From IMG/VR virus record IMGVR_UViG_3300023184_000024, positions 62,001-126,000 of that record: a stretch of 64,000 bases of DNA; one strand, 5' to 3'. The DNA comes from a virus. The notes under the pieces are model-generated. The model was not told the DNA's origin. It saw nothing but the letters and a program-made list of their open reading frames with translations, and did no database searches. How positions within the stretch are numbered: position 1 is the stretch's first letter; each line of letters begins with the position of its first letter. This document shows, in pieces, positions 42,882-51,401 of this stretch. A program made the position numbers and the translations under genes.

Positions 42882-43247
42882 ATGTTTAGTGTTTTAAAGT
42901 TTATATACATACTGTTTAAGGCTTTTAGAGACGGAATCAATCCCAATCTTAACAGTCTACGTTATGCGCCAACTTATGTAAAATATCTAACTAGCATTTT
43001 GTTGGCCTGTTTCTGGTGTTTGGCTTTTGGAATTTACATTGGTGAATTACTGACCATTGGTTATAACATGATTGGACACATTGCTCTCATCAGCATGGCC
43101 TTTGCCACAGGTATTGTCATGCAGGTGTTTAAACGCACATACGGCCCTAGACAGGGCTCAGTGGATTATTTACGTATGCCTGACAGAAGCAGCCGGTGCG
43201 ATGAACTTACAGATGAACAGCGCAGAGAATTGGCCACAAGAATATGA
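42882..43247 (+). CDS. Small membrane protein
   Basis: 121 aa. Two to three hydrophobic stretches (FSVLKFIYILFKAF; YLTSILLACFWCLAFGIYIG; IGHIALISMAFATGIVMQVF), then a charged C-terminal tail. No domain recognised. Overlaps the next gene by 4 bases. Confidence 0.6.
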   Translation: MFSVLKFIYILFKAFRDGINPNLNSLRYAPTYVKYLTSILLACFWCLAFGIYIGELLTIGYNMIGHIALISMAFATGIVMQVFKRTYGPRQGSVDYLRMPDRSSRCDELTDEQRRELATRI

Positions 43248-43408
43248 ACGATTTAAAATTTACCACAGCCGGCGAATACATGACAGATGACAAGTGTGAC
43301 GGTACTTGCATCATAAATGCAGAAGATGAATGCTGGTGTGGTCGCAAGTGGGACGGAGAGAAAATGTGTGCATCAATGGCAGATGACAATGTGTACTACG
43401 GAGCATAA
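43244..43408 (+). CDS. Small cysteine-rich acidic protein
   Basis: 54 aa: ATG 43244 overlaps the previous stop (ATGA), TAA 43406-43408. Five cysteines (C18, C22, C30, C32, C42) in an acidic chain (KCDGTC, ECWCGRKW) could bind one metal ion. Coupled position supports translation. Not recognised. Confidence 0.6.
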   Translation: MNDLKFTTAGEYMTDDKCDGTCIINAEDECWCGRKWDGEKMCASMADDNVYYGA

Positions 43409-43410
43409 TC

Positions 43411-44061
43411 ATGTTAGAAACAATTTGCGATACATTAGTTGAAGCATATAGACGCAACTGGATTACCAGTCGTGATGGCAATGTCTCAATTCGTCATCAC
43501 GACCGTGATCACTTTTACATCACGCCCAGTGGTGTGCGTAAACAGACAATGCAACCGGATCAGTTTAAGAAGATTGGGATTGAACAAGGCTACTATGACC
43601 AACCTCCTAGACCATACTATTCTTGGAAAGAATTGGCATATACAGACATTAGTGAGAAGCTAAAACCTAGTGGAGAAATACCACTACACTTTGGATTACA
43701 ACGAGAAATGGGTCAACATAGAGACGATGTTAGAGTTGTAGTTCATTTACACCCCACTTACTGCATTGCCGCAATGCATGCCGGTATTGATTTAAGCACT
43801 ATCAGCAAAGCGTTTCCAGAACTTAATCGTTATACCAAGGTAGCACCCAATGTGGGAGATGTGCCACCTATCAGCCAAGAGCTTGCGGATCAATGCCATA
43901 AAAATCTTGGATTAGATAATGCAGGTAACATTGAGTATGATATAGTAGGTATCAAAGGTCACGGTGTTGTTGCCATTGACACAAGCCCATGGCGTGCATT
44001 TGAACACATTGAACGATTAGAACATATTTGTCAAATCGTATTAGCATCAGGTAAATTTTAA
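43411..44061 (+). CDS. Class II aldolase/adducin-like protein
   Basis: 216 aa. SRDGNVSIRHHD near residue 22, EIPLHFGLQR near 85, VVVHLHPTYCIAAMHAG (HxH zinc pair) near 108, and IKGHGVVAIDTS (third His) near 180 follow the FucA/AraD family layout. It cleaves or epimerises sugar phosphates such as fuculose- or ribulose-phosphate, or acts as methylthioribulose-phosphate dehydratase. Fits a sugar theme. Confidence 0.85.
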   Translation: MLETICDTLVEAYRRNWITSRDGNVSIRHHDRDHFYITPSGVRKQTMQPDQFKKIGIEQGYYDQPPRPYYSWKELAYTDISEKLKPSGEIPLHFGLQREMGQHRDDVRVVVHLHPTYCIAAMHAGIDLSTISKAFPELNRYTKVAPNVGDVPPISQELADQCHKNLGLDNAGNIEYDIVGIKGHGVVAIDTSPWRAFEHIERLEHICQIVLASGKF

Positions 44062-44071
44062 GGAGAAAATT

Positions 44072-44761
44072 ATGTTTGGAACAACTTATACCGGTGGAAT
44101 TGCATATCGTTCTGCCAGCGAAATCAACTCAGCAATGGGCCGTGTCTATGGACATATGAGTCTTGCTGTTATTGTATCAATGATTGTTAGTTACTTTGTA
44201 GGCACTAGCCCAGAGTTATTAGCATTCTTTTTTACTGGCATGCTAAAGTGGATTGTGATCTTTGCACCATTGGTAGCAATCTTTGGTATCACTATTTTGC
44301 TAAACGCAAGTCCAACTAAACAGATGGCACAGTTATGCTTACACGGCTTCGCGGCGCTGATGGGACTGAGTTTTGCCACAATATTTGCTGTGTTCACTAT
44401 GGGCAGTATTGTGTCAGCATTTATGGGTGCGGCAATACTGTTTAGTGTTATGAGTGGCTATGGGTACTTTACCAAACAGAGCCTAGATAGTGTTGGTAAG
44501 TTTATGTTTGTGGGATTGATTGCTATCATCATTGCCAGCATTGTCAATATCTTTATTGGTAGCACAGTTATGCAAATGGTAATCAGTGCGTTGGCAATCA
44601 TCATCTTTCTTGGATTGACTGCATATGATACTCAAAAGATTCGAGAAGAAGTCAGCTTAGATACCAGCGATGTTGTGGAGATTCGCGGAGCACTAACACT
44701 TTACATGGATTTTATCAACCTGTTTATCAATCTCTTAAATCTGTTTGGTGATAGAAAATAA
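44072..44761 (+). CDS. Bax inhibitor-1 / YccA-family membrane protein
   Basis: 229 aa with seven hydrophobic segments. RVYGHMSLAVIVSMIVSYFVG start, and LTAYDTQKIREEV near the C-terminus is the family signature (YDTQ). Known members bind FtsH (YccA) or act as pH-gated calcium leak channels. In a phage it could protect phage or host proteins from FtsH proteolysis or delay lysis (inference). TAAGGAGAAAATT precedes ATG. Confidence 0.88.
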   Translation: MFGTTYTGGIAYRSASEINSAMGRVYGHMSLAVIVSMIVSYFVGTSPELLAFFFTGMLKWIVIFAPLVAIFGITILLNASPTKQMAQLCLHGFAALMGLSFATIFAVFTMGSIVSAFMGAAILFSVMSGYGYFTKQSLDSVGKFMFVGLIAIIIASIVNIFIGSTVMQMVISALAIIIFLGLTAYDTQKIREEVSLDTSDVVEIRGALTLYMDFINLFINLLNLFGDRK

Positions 44762-44778
44762 TATATCACTGACAAAAT

Positions 44779-44970
44779 ATGAATAGTTTAGAAAAAATTT
44801 GGGCAAGAGCAACTGGTCATTTGATGGGGTCTTCGGATTCTGATAGACCAGACGTTCCTATTCTCACATTGAGAGAAGCCAGGATTGCACTGTTTTTAAA
44901 AACTTTCTGGGTCATACTACATGTAATAACATGTGGTTTTATCATAGCAAATGTGATACATAATTGGTAG
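44779..44970 (+). CDS. Small membrane protein
   Basis: 63 aa. One clear transmembrane segment at the C-terminus (WVILHVITCGFIIANVI), charged N-terminal part. Follows the BI-1 gene by 17 bases and precedes the glycosyltransferase by 3. Function unknown. Confidence 0.55.
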   Translation: MNSLEKIWARATGHLMGSSDSDRPDVPILTLREARIALFLKTFWVILHVITCGFIIANVIHNW

Positions 44971-44973
44971 AAG

Positions 44974-45783
44974 ATGACAAATACTAACATAACTTTATTA
45001 TTACCGACAAGAGGTCGGCCCGACGCACTGGATCGAAGCATTACTAGTTTACTTGACAATGCCGAGCACCCTGAGTCTATTCAATGGTTGTTGGCATTTG
45101 ACAACGATGACCGTGAGTCTTATCAACATTTCAAAGACAATGTTTTGAAAAAAATCAAAGATTCCGGCGGTACATACAGTTGCATGGAGTTTCCTCCACT
45201 GGGGTATGGTCGCTTGCACGAATATCTAAATGCACTTGCCAAACACGGCACCGGAGATTGGTTTGTGTTTTGGAATGATGATGCAGTCATGATAGACAAA
45301 GGTTGGGACACTGTTATTACCAGCCATACTGGGACATTTTGTGTGCAAGCATTTAATACACACAACATGCATCCTTACAGTATATTTCCTATTATTCCAA
45401 AAGAATGGTATGCGTTGTTGGGGCATCTTAGCCAACACTCGCTCAACGATGCTTGGATCAGTCAGATTGCTTGGATGTTAGATATCATGGTAAGAATTCC
45501 TGTCAAAGTAGAACATGACAGATTTGATCTCACAGGAAAGAACGAAGACGCTACTTATAAAAATAGAGAAGTGTTTGAAGGCAACCCCCGTGATCCTAGA
45601 GATTTTAATCATGTGTTGAATCGAAAAAAACGATATGATGAAGGTCAAATCATTGCAACCTATCTTGAATCCAAAGGGTTAGACATGACCCACTGGCACC
45701 AAATAAAGTCAGGAAAAAAAGATCCTTGGAGTAAAATGTTGGCCAGTGATGTCAACCATCAGATGGTAAGAGTTGAGCCTTAG
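44974..45783 (+). CDS. GT2-like glycosyltransferase
   Basis: 269 aa. ITLLLPTRGRPDALDRSITSLL opens like family 2 enzymes; DWFVFWNDDAVMID near residue 93 is a DxD-type NDD motif. LNDAWISQIAWMLD is the acceptor-side region. Next to a methyltransferase-like and an oxygenase fusion gene, so part of glycan assembly. Confidence 0.75.
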   Translation: MTNTNITLLLPTRGRPDALDRSITSLLDNAEHPESIQWLLAFDNDDRESYQHFKDNVLKKIKDSGGTYSCMEFPPLGYGRLHEYLNALAKHGTGDWFVFWNDDAVMIDKGWDTVITSHTGTFCVQAFNTHNMHPYSIFPIIPKEWYALLGHLSQHSLNDAWISQIAWMLDIMVRIPVKVEHDRFDLTGKNEDATYKNREVFEGNPRDPRDFNHVLNRKKRYDEGQIIATYLESKGLDMTHWHQIKSGKKDPWSKMLASDVNHQMVRVEP

Positions 45784-45794
45784 AAACACACGCA

Positions 45795-46541
45795 ATGATT
45801 GCAACAAACGAAGCGCAAGAGATACAGTTTCCGCAAAACGATAAAATATTAGATCAAGTAATTGATTCAATTCGGCATGAGAGAAAAGAGCACTTACAAG
45901 ATCCATATTATCTTGAATATAAACTACTTCCTAAACTAGGGTTAAGTGATCGATTGATACAACATTATCCAGATCATCTACATCAATATTGTGGGACAGG
46001 AGTTGATAGTTTGCAGTATCCCAATCAATTTTCAAAATATCTTGCACACTTGGCAACTAAAAAAATCAAGTCCTACGCAGAAATAGGTTGTTATAAAGGT
46101 GGTGCATTTATCATTGCTTGCGAATATCTAAGTAGATTTCACGAATTAGAAATGTGCATTGCCTGTGATCCGTGGCCCAGATACATCATGATGCAGTACG
46201 CCGAACGCAGGCCCAACGTGGTCTACATCACAGACAGCAGTCATAACCCAAAATTTAAAGATCTATACCTGTCTAGAAAATGGGATATGACGTTTATAGA
46301 TGGTAACCAATCCTATCAAAGTGTTGTGCAGGACTACAACATGGTGAGTTCTAATACAAAAATGTTTGCTGTAAATAATATAAAAAATGTATTTTATCCC
46401 GGACCTCAACAATGTTGGGATGAGATTAAAACCTTGCATAAAAAAGATCAACTCATTGAATGGACTGATCAATACGACGATGTGCTGTTGCGCATGCGTG
46501 GGTCAGTCATGGGAATTGGATTTGTAGAGCATTCTGGTTAA
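45795..46541 (+). CDS. Class I SAM-methyltransferase-like protein
   Basis: 248 aa. YAEIGCYKGGAFIIACEYL near residue 95 is motif I (ExGxxxGG); MCIACDPWP gives the acidic end of strand 2; WDMTFIDGNQSYQSVVQDY is the post-motif DGxHxYxxxxxD pattern of the Methyltransf_24/cephalosporin hydroxylase-like group, with Gln for His. O-methylation of a sugar is plausible. Confidence 0.7.
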   Translation: MIATNEAQEIQFPQNDKILDQVIDSIRHERKEHLQDPYYLEYKLLPKLGLSDRLIQHYPDHLHQYCGTGVDSLQYPNQFSKYLAHLATKKIKSYAEIGCYKGGAFIIACEYLSRFHELEMCIACDPWPRYIMMQYAERRPNVVYITDSSHNPKFKDLYLSRKWDMTFIDGNQSYQSVVQDYNMVSSNTKMFAVNNIKNVFYPGPQQCWDEIKTLHKKDQLIEWTDQYDDVLLRMRGSVMGIGFVEHSG

Positions 46542-46559
46542 ACATGTTAATTTAATCTA

Positions 46560-46588
46560 TTGCTTTTTCTTTGTAAACCTGTTATAAT
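46560..46588 (+). promoter_or_regulatory. Sigma70-type promoter TTGCTT-17-TATAAT, ATG 5 bases downstream
   Basis: -35 TTGCTT 46560-46565, -10 TATAAT 46583-46588, spacer 17. The ATG at 46594 is at or before the expected start site, so the message would be leaderless. Confidence 0.6.
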
Positions 46589-46593
46589 TGTTA

Positions 46594-47715
46594 ATGACTA
46601 GCCTGTTAGACACCGAGCAACATTGGGATAATAAAAATTGCGAATACGATTTGCAGACTTATAACTGGCCTGCGTGGACTCTGAAAGTCATACAAGAAAT
46701 TGTACCCGAAGTCACAGAGTTAGAAAAATTACACACATTCCTTGACCCTGCTGGCGTTGTCAAGGTCACACAACATGTGCAAAATGCATGTAGTCGACAA
46801 GAATTTATGACAATGTTTGATCAATTTGCCAATGACATTGTACCTCAAAGGATTGACAACAAGCAATACCTAGTGCAAAGACAAGGCACACTTAGAGTTG
46901 TTGTCCCAAATCAATCTTCTTACCATCGACGCTTGCCATTTCACAATGATTTTTTTGCTGGTAACGGTCGTGGATTAAGAACCGTTTGGATCCCGTTGAC
47001 CAAATCATATTATTCTAATACCATGTGGATGGTTGATCTGCCCACATCTAGGCGACTGGCACGACAGTTGGTTCAAGAAAAATGGAAACTGGAACGGTTT
47101 GAAAAAGAATGCATGAAGTATGCCTTTCCAGTTAACCTAAGCCCTGGACAATGCCATTTGTTTTTACAAGAGCACTTACATGGCAATGTCAACAATGAAG
47201 AAAACTATACCAGGGTGAGTTTAGATATGCGAATAATGGTCAGAGGCGAAGAGTACGGCCGCAAGACACCCGGGGGCTATCTACGGTTACCCGGTGATTA
47301 CGGCACCCCCAACAAAGATTATTCAGGCAAAACTTTTTTAACCTACGCTAGTTGGAATTCAGAATACTCAAGGCACATTCCGTTGCCCATGCAAAGATCT
47401 ATAATAGAACGATACTGTTCATCAAACAACATTAGATACAACGAGTATGCAGCCGATTTTGATCATTTGGATTATCAACCAGCATTGGAACAATGCATAC
47501 AACACAAGCCAGACGGTATAGTACTAACTAGTATGTTTTCATTGACAGATGATAAAACACGCAGAGACGAACTACTTGACTTGGCACTAGACTTGGGTGT
47601 ACAATTACATTTTGCCAACGAATGTTGTGCATTATGCAATCGGGTAGATCTCGAGAAAGTACAAACTTATTTAAACTTTGGGTTGGTCAAAAGCCGACCA
47701 TATGAATGGGAATAA
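46594..47715 (+). CDS. Fusion: 2-oxoglutarate oxygenase-like domain plus sporadic-carbohydrate-cluster-like domain
   Basis: 373 aa from ATG 46594 (a TTG lies 6 bases upstream in frame). Residues about 60-225 are phytanoyl-CoA/StrG-type oxygenase-like: LPFHNDFF gives HxD, HLHGNVNNEENYTRVSLDMRI gives the distal His and Arg. From about 240 the chain (LTYASWNSEYSRHIPLPMQRSIIERYC ... DGIVLTSMFSLT ... VQLHFANE) resembles the small LIC12192-type protein of sporadic carbohydrate clusters, which normally lies beside such an oxygenase as a separate gene. The fusion supports a carbohydrate role. Confidence 0.6.
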   Translation: MTSLLDTEQHWDNKNCEYDLQTYNWPAWTLKVIQEIVPEVTELEKLHTFLDPAGVVKVTQHVQNACSRQEFMTMFDQFANDIVPQRIDNKQYLVQRQGTLRVVVPNQSSYHRRLPFHNDFFAGNGRGLRTVWIPLTKSYYSNTMWMVDLPTSRRLARQLVQEKWKLERFEKECMKYAFPVNLSPGQCHLFLQEHLHGNVNNEENYTRVSLDMRIMVRGEEYGRKTPGGYLRLPGDYGTPNKDYSGKTFLTYASWNSEYSRHIPLPMQRSIIERYCSSNNIRYNEYAADFDHLDYQPALEQCIQHKPDGIVLTSMFSLTDDKTRRDELLDLALDLGVQLHFANECCALCNRVDLEKVQTYLNFGLVKSRPYEWE

Positions 47716-47729
47716 CACAGGAAGCGCAC

Positions 47730-48614
47730 ATGGAAAAAATTACATACACAGAAATCTTTTACAGTTTGCAAGGCGAGGGACGTTGGGCAGGAGTGCCCAG
47801 TGTTTTCTTCCGCACATTTGGCTGTAATCTTCGTTGCAAGAAATTCGGCAGGGATCGCAATGAAGTCATCGACGGGCCTAACCCCGAAGTTGTTGAGATC
47901 ATTCGCAACATTGACAAGTACAACAAGTTTGAAGAATTGCCATTGGTGACTTCGGGCTGTGACACTTATGCCAGTATCTATCCAGAATTTAAAAAGTTCA
48001 ACGAGCAGGGCACAGTTGAAGAAATTGTGGGCAAGATGCATGACATGATCCCGGGACAGCAATGGAGTGGAGTCAACGGGCTAGATGACGTACACTTGGT
48101 GATCACAGGTGGTGAACCGTTTTTGGCATATCAACAACTGTACCCAGAAATGATTCAACAGTGTCGGGATCGTGGACTGAGGAATCTAACATTCGAAACC
48201 AACGGTACTCAACCATTGTACGACAATGTTCGTGAATACTTGTTTGAAGAGTTTACTCGCCATGGCAGGGATTATGACCGGTTGACATTCAGTGTCAGTC
48301 CCAAGCTTCCGTGTTCAGGTGAGTCTTGGGACAAGGCCATCAATCCCAAGATCATCAAAGAGTATGAAAGTGTGGGCATGACTTACTTGAAGTTTGTTGT
48401 GGGCACTGAGCAGGACTTGCGTGATGTAGACCGTGCTGTGGAAGAGTTCCGTAGTGCAGGGTTTGGTGGGCCTGTGTATTTGATGCCCATTGGTGGTGTG
48501 CCGGGTGTATACAATCTAAATACACAACAAGTTGCCACCTTGGCCATGCGCCGTGGCTATCGCTACAGTCCAAGACTGCAAGTTGATATCTGGCGCAATG
48601 CCTGGGGTACATAA
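47730..48614 (+). CDS. queE: QueE-like 7-carboxy-7-deazaguanine synthase
   Basis: 294 aa; ATG 47730 follows ACAGGAAGCGCAC. EIFYSLQGEGRWAGVPSVFFRTFGCNLRC is the QueE N-terminus; VITGGEPFL and FETNGTQPL are SAM-binding motifs. The cluster is C32-x3-C36-x40-C77 (followed by DT), with an insertion of about 38 residues compared with the usual CxxxCxxC. Converts carboxytetrahydropterin to carboxydeazaguanine. The region with the extra loop also holds TSGCDTYAS; all three cysteines are present. Confidence 0.85.
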   Translation: MEKITYTEIFYSLQGEGRWAGVPSVFFRTFGCNLRCKKFGRDRNEVIDGPNPEVVEIIRNIDKYNKFEELPLVTSGCDTYASIYPEFKKFNEQGTVEEIVGKMHDMIPGQQWSGVNGLDDVHLVITGGEPFLAYQQLYPEMIQQCRDRGLRNLTFETNGTQPLYDNVREYLFEEFTRHGRDYDRLTFSVSPKLPCSGESWDKAINPKIIKEYESVGMTYLKFVVGTEQDLRDVDRAVEEFRSAGFGGPVYLMPIGGVPGVYNLNTQQVATLAMRRGYRYSPRLQVDIWRNAWGT

Positions 48615-48615
48615 T

Positions 48616-49011
48616 ATGAAATTTTTAGATAACATAAAAAAGAAGTTTAAAAAACCTGCGCCAGCGCCGGTAGAAAAACCACATCCAGAAAAAAAGAAAA
48701 GCGAAAAAGATCGTGCCAGTGAAAAGGGAGAACCATATGTGGCTATCTTAAGCCTCGAAGTGGACCCAGATAATTTACATGCCGGAGCCTTTGAGCTAGA
48801 TTGGAATGACAAGTTTGTAGCAAACTTGGTAAGGGCAGGCTACCGGATGGGCCCAAAAGATGCTGATTCAGACATAGTCGATCGGTGGTTTCAAAATGTA
48901 TGCAGACACGTTGTAATGGAAACATGGGAACAAGAACAAGCAATGAATCCTCCAATACAACGATATACCAAGAGTAAAGACCTTGGCGATGGACGTCGGG
49001 AGGTTTCATGA
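48616..49011 (+). CDS. Hypothetical protein, lysine-rich N-terminus
   Basis: 131 aa. Start set at ATG 48616, one base after the QueE stop. MKFLDNIKKKFKKPAPAPVEKPHPEKKK is a basic, proline-rich start like a flexible linker or targeting tail; the rest (VAILSLEVDPDNLHAGAFELDWND) is a small alpha/beta domain common in T4-like phages but uncharacterised. Overlaps the next gene by 4. Confidence 0.65.
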   Translation: MKFLDNIKKKFKKPAPAPVEKPHPEKKKSEKDRASEKGEPYVAILSLEVDPDNLHAGAFELDWNDKFVANLVRAGYRMGPKDADSDIVDRWFQNVCRHVVMETWEQEQAMNPPIQRYTKSKDLGDGRREVS

Positions 49012-49196
49012 ATAAACAAAGTATTAATGAACGCATGACAGAACTGGCAATGCCAATTGAGCAACAAATTTTAATGTGTGACAGCAGAGAAGAGTTGCTG
49101 ATGATGGCCTGTGTTATGTTGCAACGCACACGAGAAATATTTGATCTAGAACTTGGCGAGCCAGGTAGAAAAGAAATGTTCAAGGAGTATGTATGA
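49008..49196 (+). CDS. Small hypothetical protein
   Basis: 62 aa, all helical: NERMTELAMPIEQQILMCDSREELLMMACVML. Begins with a NER-helix like the FAELIV family at 24 kb, though otherwise different. Overlaps neighbours by 4 bases. Confidence 0.6.
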   Translation: MNKQSINERMTELAMPIEQQILMCDSREELLMMACVMLQRTREIFDLELGEPGRKEMFKEYV

Positions 49197-49669
49197 TTTT
49201 TAACCACATCAAAGACCTCAAAGCCGAAGGCAAACGAATCGGCATCACATTCAGTCAATTTGATTTATTGCATGCTGGACACATAGCAATGTTGGCCGAA
49301 GCAAAGAATCACTGCGATTATTTGATTGCGGGATTACAAACAGATGCCAGCGTTGATCGTCCAGATTCAAAAAATCCCCCTGTGCAAAGCATTGTGGAAC
49401 GACAAATACAACTGAGTGCTTGTCGCTTTGTAGATGAAATTGTTGTTTACACCACAGAACGAGATTTAGTAGACTTGATACTCACACTGCCAATTGATGT
49501 GCGCATCCTGGGAAAAGAGTACGAAGACACCAACTTCACAGGTCGTAACGAAGGTGCGGCGTTGCAAATTGAACATGTGTTTAACAGCAGAGACCATTCG
49601 TTCTCTTCAAGTAGCTTGAGAAAACGTGTATACAATGCAGAAGCAGAAAAACTACTGCCAAAGATATGA
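49193..49669 (+). CDS. Cytidylyltransferase-like (RfaE/TagD type) nucleotidyltransferase
   Basis: 158 aa. FSQFDLLHAGHIAMLAEAK holds the HxGH motif; ERQIQLSACRFVDEIVVYT and FSSSSLRKRV (the SSSxLRxR nucleotide-binding end) follow. Makes a CDP- or ADP-activated sugar or alcohol such as CDP-glycerol or ADP-heptose. Starts on the previous stop. Confidence 0.85.
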   Translation: MIFNHIKDLKAEGKRIGITFSQFDLLHAGHIAMLAEAKNHCDYLIAGLQTDASVDRPDSKNPPVQSIVERQIQLSACRFVDEIVVYTTERDLVDLILTLPIDVRILGKEYEDTNFTGRNEGAALQIEHVFNSRDHSFSSSSLRKRVYNAEAEKLLPKI

Positions 49670-50373
49670 TTTTATATGTAAACGGTGATAGTCATGCTGC
49701 CGCGGCCGAAGCAGTTAACCAACATGCATTTGCCGAGGACGACGGCCAGTATTTTTACATGGGCAGGTCTCCGCACCCTGATAACATAGCAGTTAGTTGG
49801 GGCAAACGTCTGTCAGAAATTGTCAAAGCAGTTTTTCATTGCCAAGCGGAATCTGCCAGCAGTAATCAACGTATTATTCGCACTGCCCGCGAGTGGGTTG
49901 CCAATCATCAATTAGATCATCCTCGTACAGTGATGATCATTCAATGGAGCACCTGGGAACGACAAGAATGGTTGATTGATGGTACATACTATCAAATTAA
50001 CGCATCGGGCATAGACACAGTACCCGACAGTCACAAAGAAAAATACAAACAGTTTGTAGCTGACATTGATTGGGAACAGGTAACAATACAAGCCCACAAC
50101 GAAATTTGGGAATTCCACAAAGAACTGGAATCTCAAAACATCAAACATGTATTTTTCAACGGGAATAATTGTTTTGACAAGTATGTCACAGATCGTCGAG
50201 ACTGGAAAGAATCATATATTGGACCATATGATCCTGCCCAGACCTTTGATGGGTGGTTAAAAAACAACGGGTTTGACACAGTTTCGCCCAATTCCTGGCA
50301 TTACGACAAAGAAGCTCATACAGCCTGGAGTCGTTTTATGTTACAATACTGTATAGCCAACAAACTAATATAA
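49666..50373 (+). CDS. SGNH-hydrolase-like protein
   Basis: 235 aa. ILYVNGDSHAAAAEAVNQH resembles the GDS(L/H) block I, VMIIQWSTWER lies at the block III position, and NSWHYDKEAHTAWSRFM supplies a DxxH-like end motif. Such enzymes remove or add acyl groups on glycans. Overlaps neighbours by 4 bases upstream. Confidence 0.6.
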   Translation: MILYVNGDSHAAAAEAVNQHAFAEDDGQYFYMGRSPHPDNIAVSWGKRLSEIVKAVFHCQAESASSNQRIIRTAREWVANHQLDHPRTVMIIQWSTWERQEWLIDGTYYQINASGIDTVPDSHKEKYKQFVADIDWEQVTIQAHNEIWEFHKELESQNIKHVFFNGNNCFDKYVTDRRDWKESYIGPYDPAQTFDGWLKNNGFDTVSPNSWHYDKEAHTAWSRFMLQYCIANKLI

Positions 50374-50378
50374 CCTCA

Positions 50379-51401
50379 ATGAACTACCTACTGATAGACA
50401 CTGCTAACATGTTTTTCCGGGCACGGCACGTGGCCTTTCGAGCCGCTGATCCCTGGGAAAAAGTAGGCTCAGCATTGCATATCACATTGAGTGCAATTAA
50501 CAAAGTCTACAAAAAATTCAATGTAGACCATGTAATTTTTGCACTGGAAGGTCGAAGCTGGCGCAAAGACTTTTACACTCCGTACAAGCGCAATCGCAGT
50601 GATGCTAGAGCCGCACACACCGAATCTGAACAAGAAGAAGATAAACTGTTTTGGGAAACGTTCGACAGCTTCACTAAATACTTGAGTGAACAAACAAATT
50701 GTTCTGTTATTAGACATGAGCAAGCAGAAGCCGATGATATCATAGCCCGGTGGATCGCACTACATCCTGAAGATCAACACACAATTGTGTCAAGCGACAC
50801 AGATTTTGTTCAGCTTTTGGCAAACAATGTACAACAGTACAATGGCATTTCGGATGAGCTATTGACCATTGATGGTATATTTGATGCCAAGGGCAAGCCG
50901 GTGATTGATAAGAAAACCAAAGCACCCAAGACGATTCCTGATCCTTCTTGGCTGTTGTTTGAAAAAATCATGCGTGGCGACACCAGTGACAATGTGTTTT
51001 CGGCTTTTCCGGGTGTGCGTGAAAAAGGTACCAAGAACAAAGTGGGTCTAAGAGAAGCATTTGCTGACAAAGATAAAAAAGGCTATTCTTGGAATAATAT
51101 GATGCTTCAGCGTTGGGTTGACCACAATGGTGACGAACATAGGGTATTAGACGATTATGAACGCAATCAAATTCTCATTGACTTGACTGCGCAACCCGAA
51201 CACATCAAAGAAAAAGTCGATGTTGCCATCAAAGAACAAGTTAGTCACAAAGACACCGGACAGGTTGGTGTGAGATTTATGAAATTCTGCGGTCGTTACG
51301 AACTTAACCGTGCCAGTGAGTCAGCTGAACAATACAGTCAATGGCTCAATCAAACTTATAAAGGAGTATTAAATGATTATAGCGAAACCAGTGATACCTA
51401 A
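50379..51401 (+). CDS. rnh: T4 RNase H-like 5'-3' exonuclease (FEN family)
   Basis: 340 aa (T4 Rnh 305). YLLIDTANMFF gives the first acidic pair, QAEADDIIARW, VSSDTDFVQLL and RGDTSDNVFSAFPGVREKGTKNKVGLREAF give the remaining metal ligands and the helix-hairpin-helix region. It removes RNA primers and processes flaps during lagging-strand synthesis. The C-terminal part extends beyond the nuclease core. The next gene starts within its last 29 bases. Confidence 0.88.
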   Translation: MNYLLIDTANMFFRARHVAFRAADPWEKVGSALHITLSAINKVYKKFNVDHVIFALEGRSWRKDFYTPYKRNRSDARAAHTESEQEEDKLFWETFDSFTKYLSEQTNCSVIRHEQAEADDIIARWIALHPEDQHTIVSSDTDFVQLLANNVQQYNGISDELLTIDGIFDAKGKPVIDKKTKAPKTIPDPSWLLFEKIMRGDTSDNVFSAFPGVREKGTKNKVGLREAFADKDKKGYSWNNMMLQRWVDHNGDEHRVLDDYERNQILIDLTAQPEHIKEKVDVAIKEQVSHKDTGQVGVRFMKFCGRYELNRASESAEQYSQWLNQTYKGVLNDYSETSDT

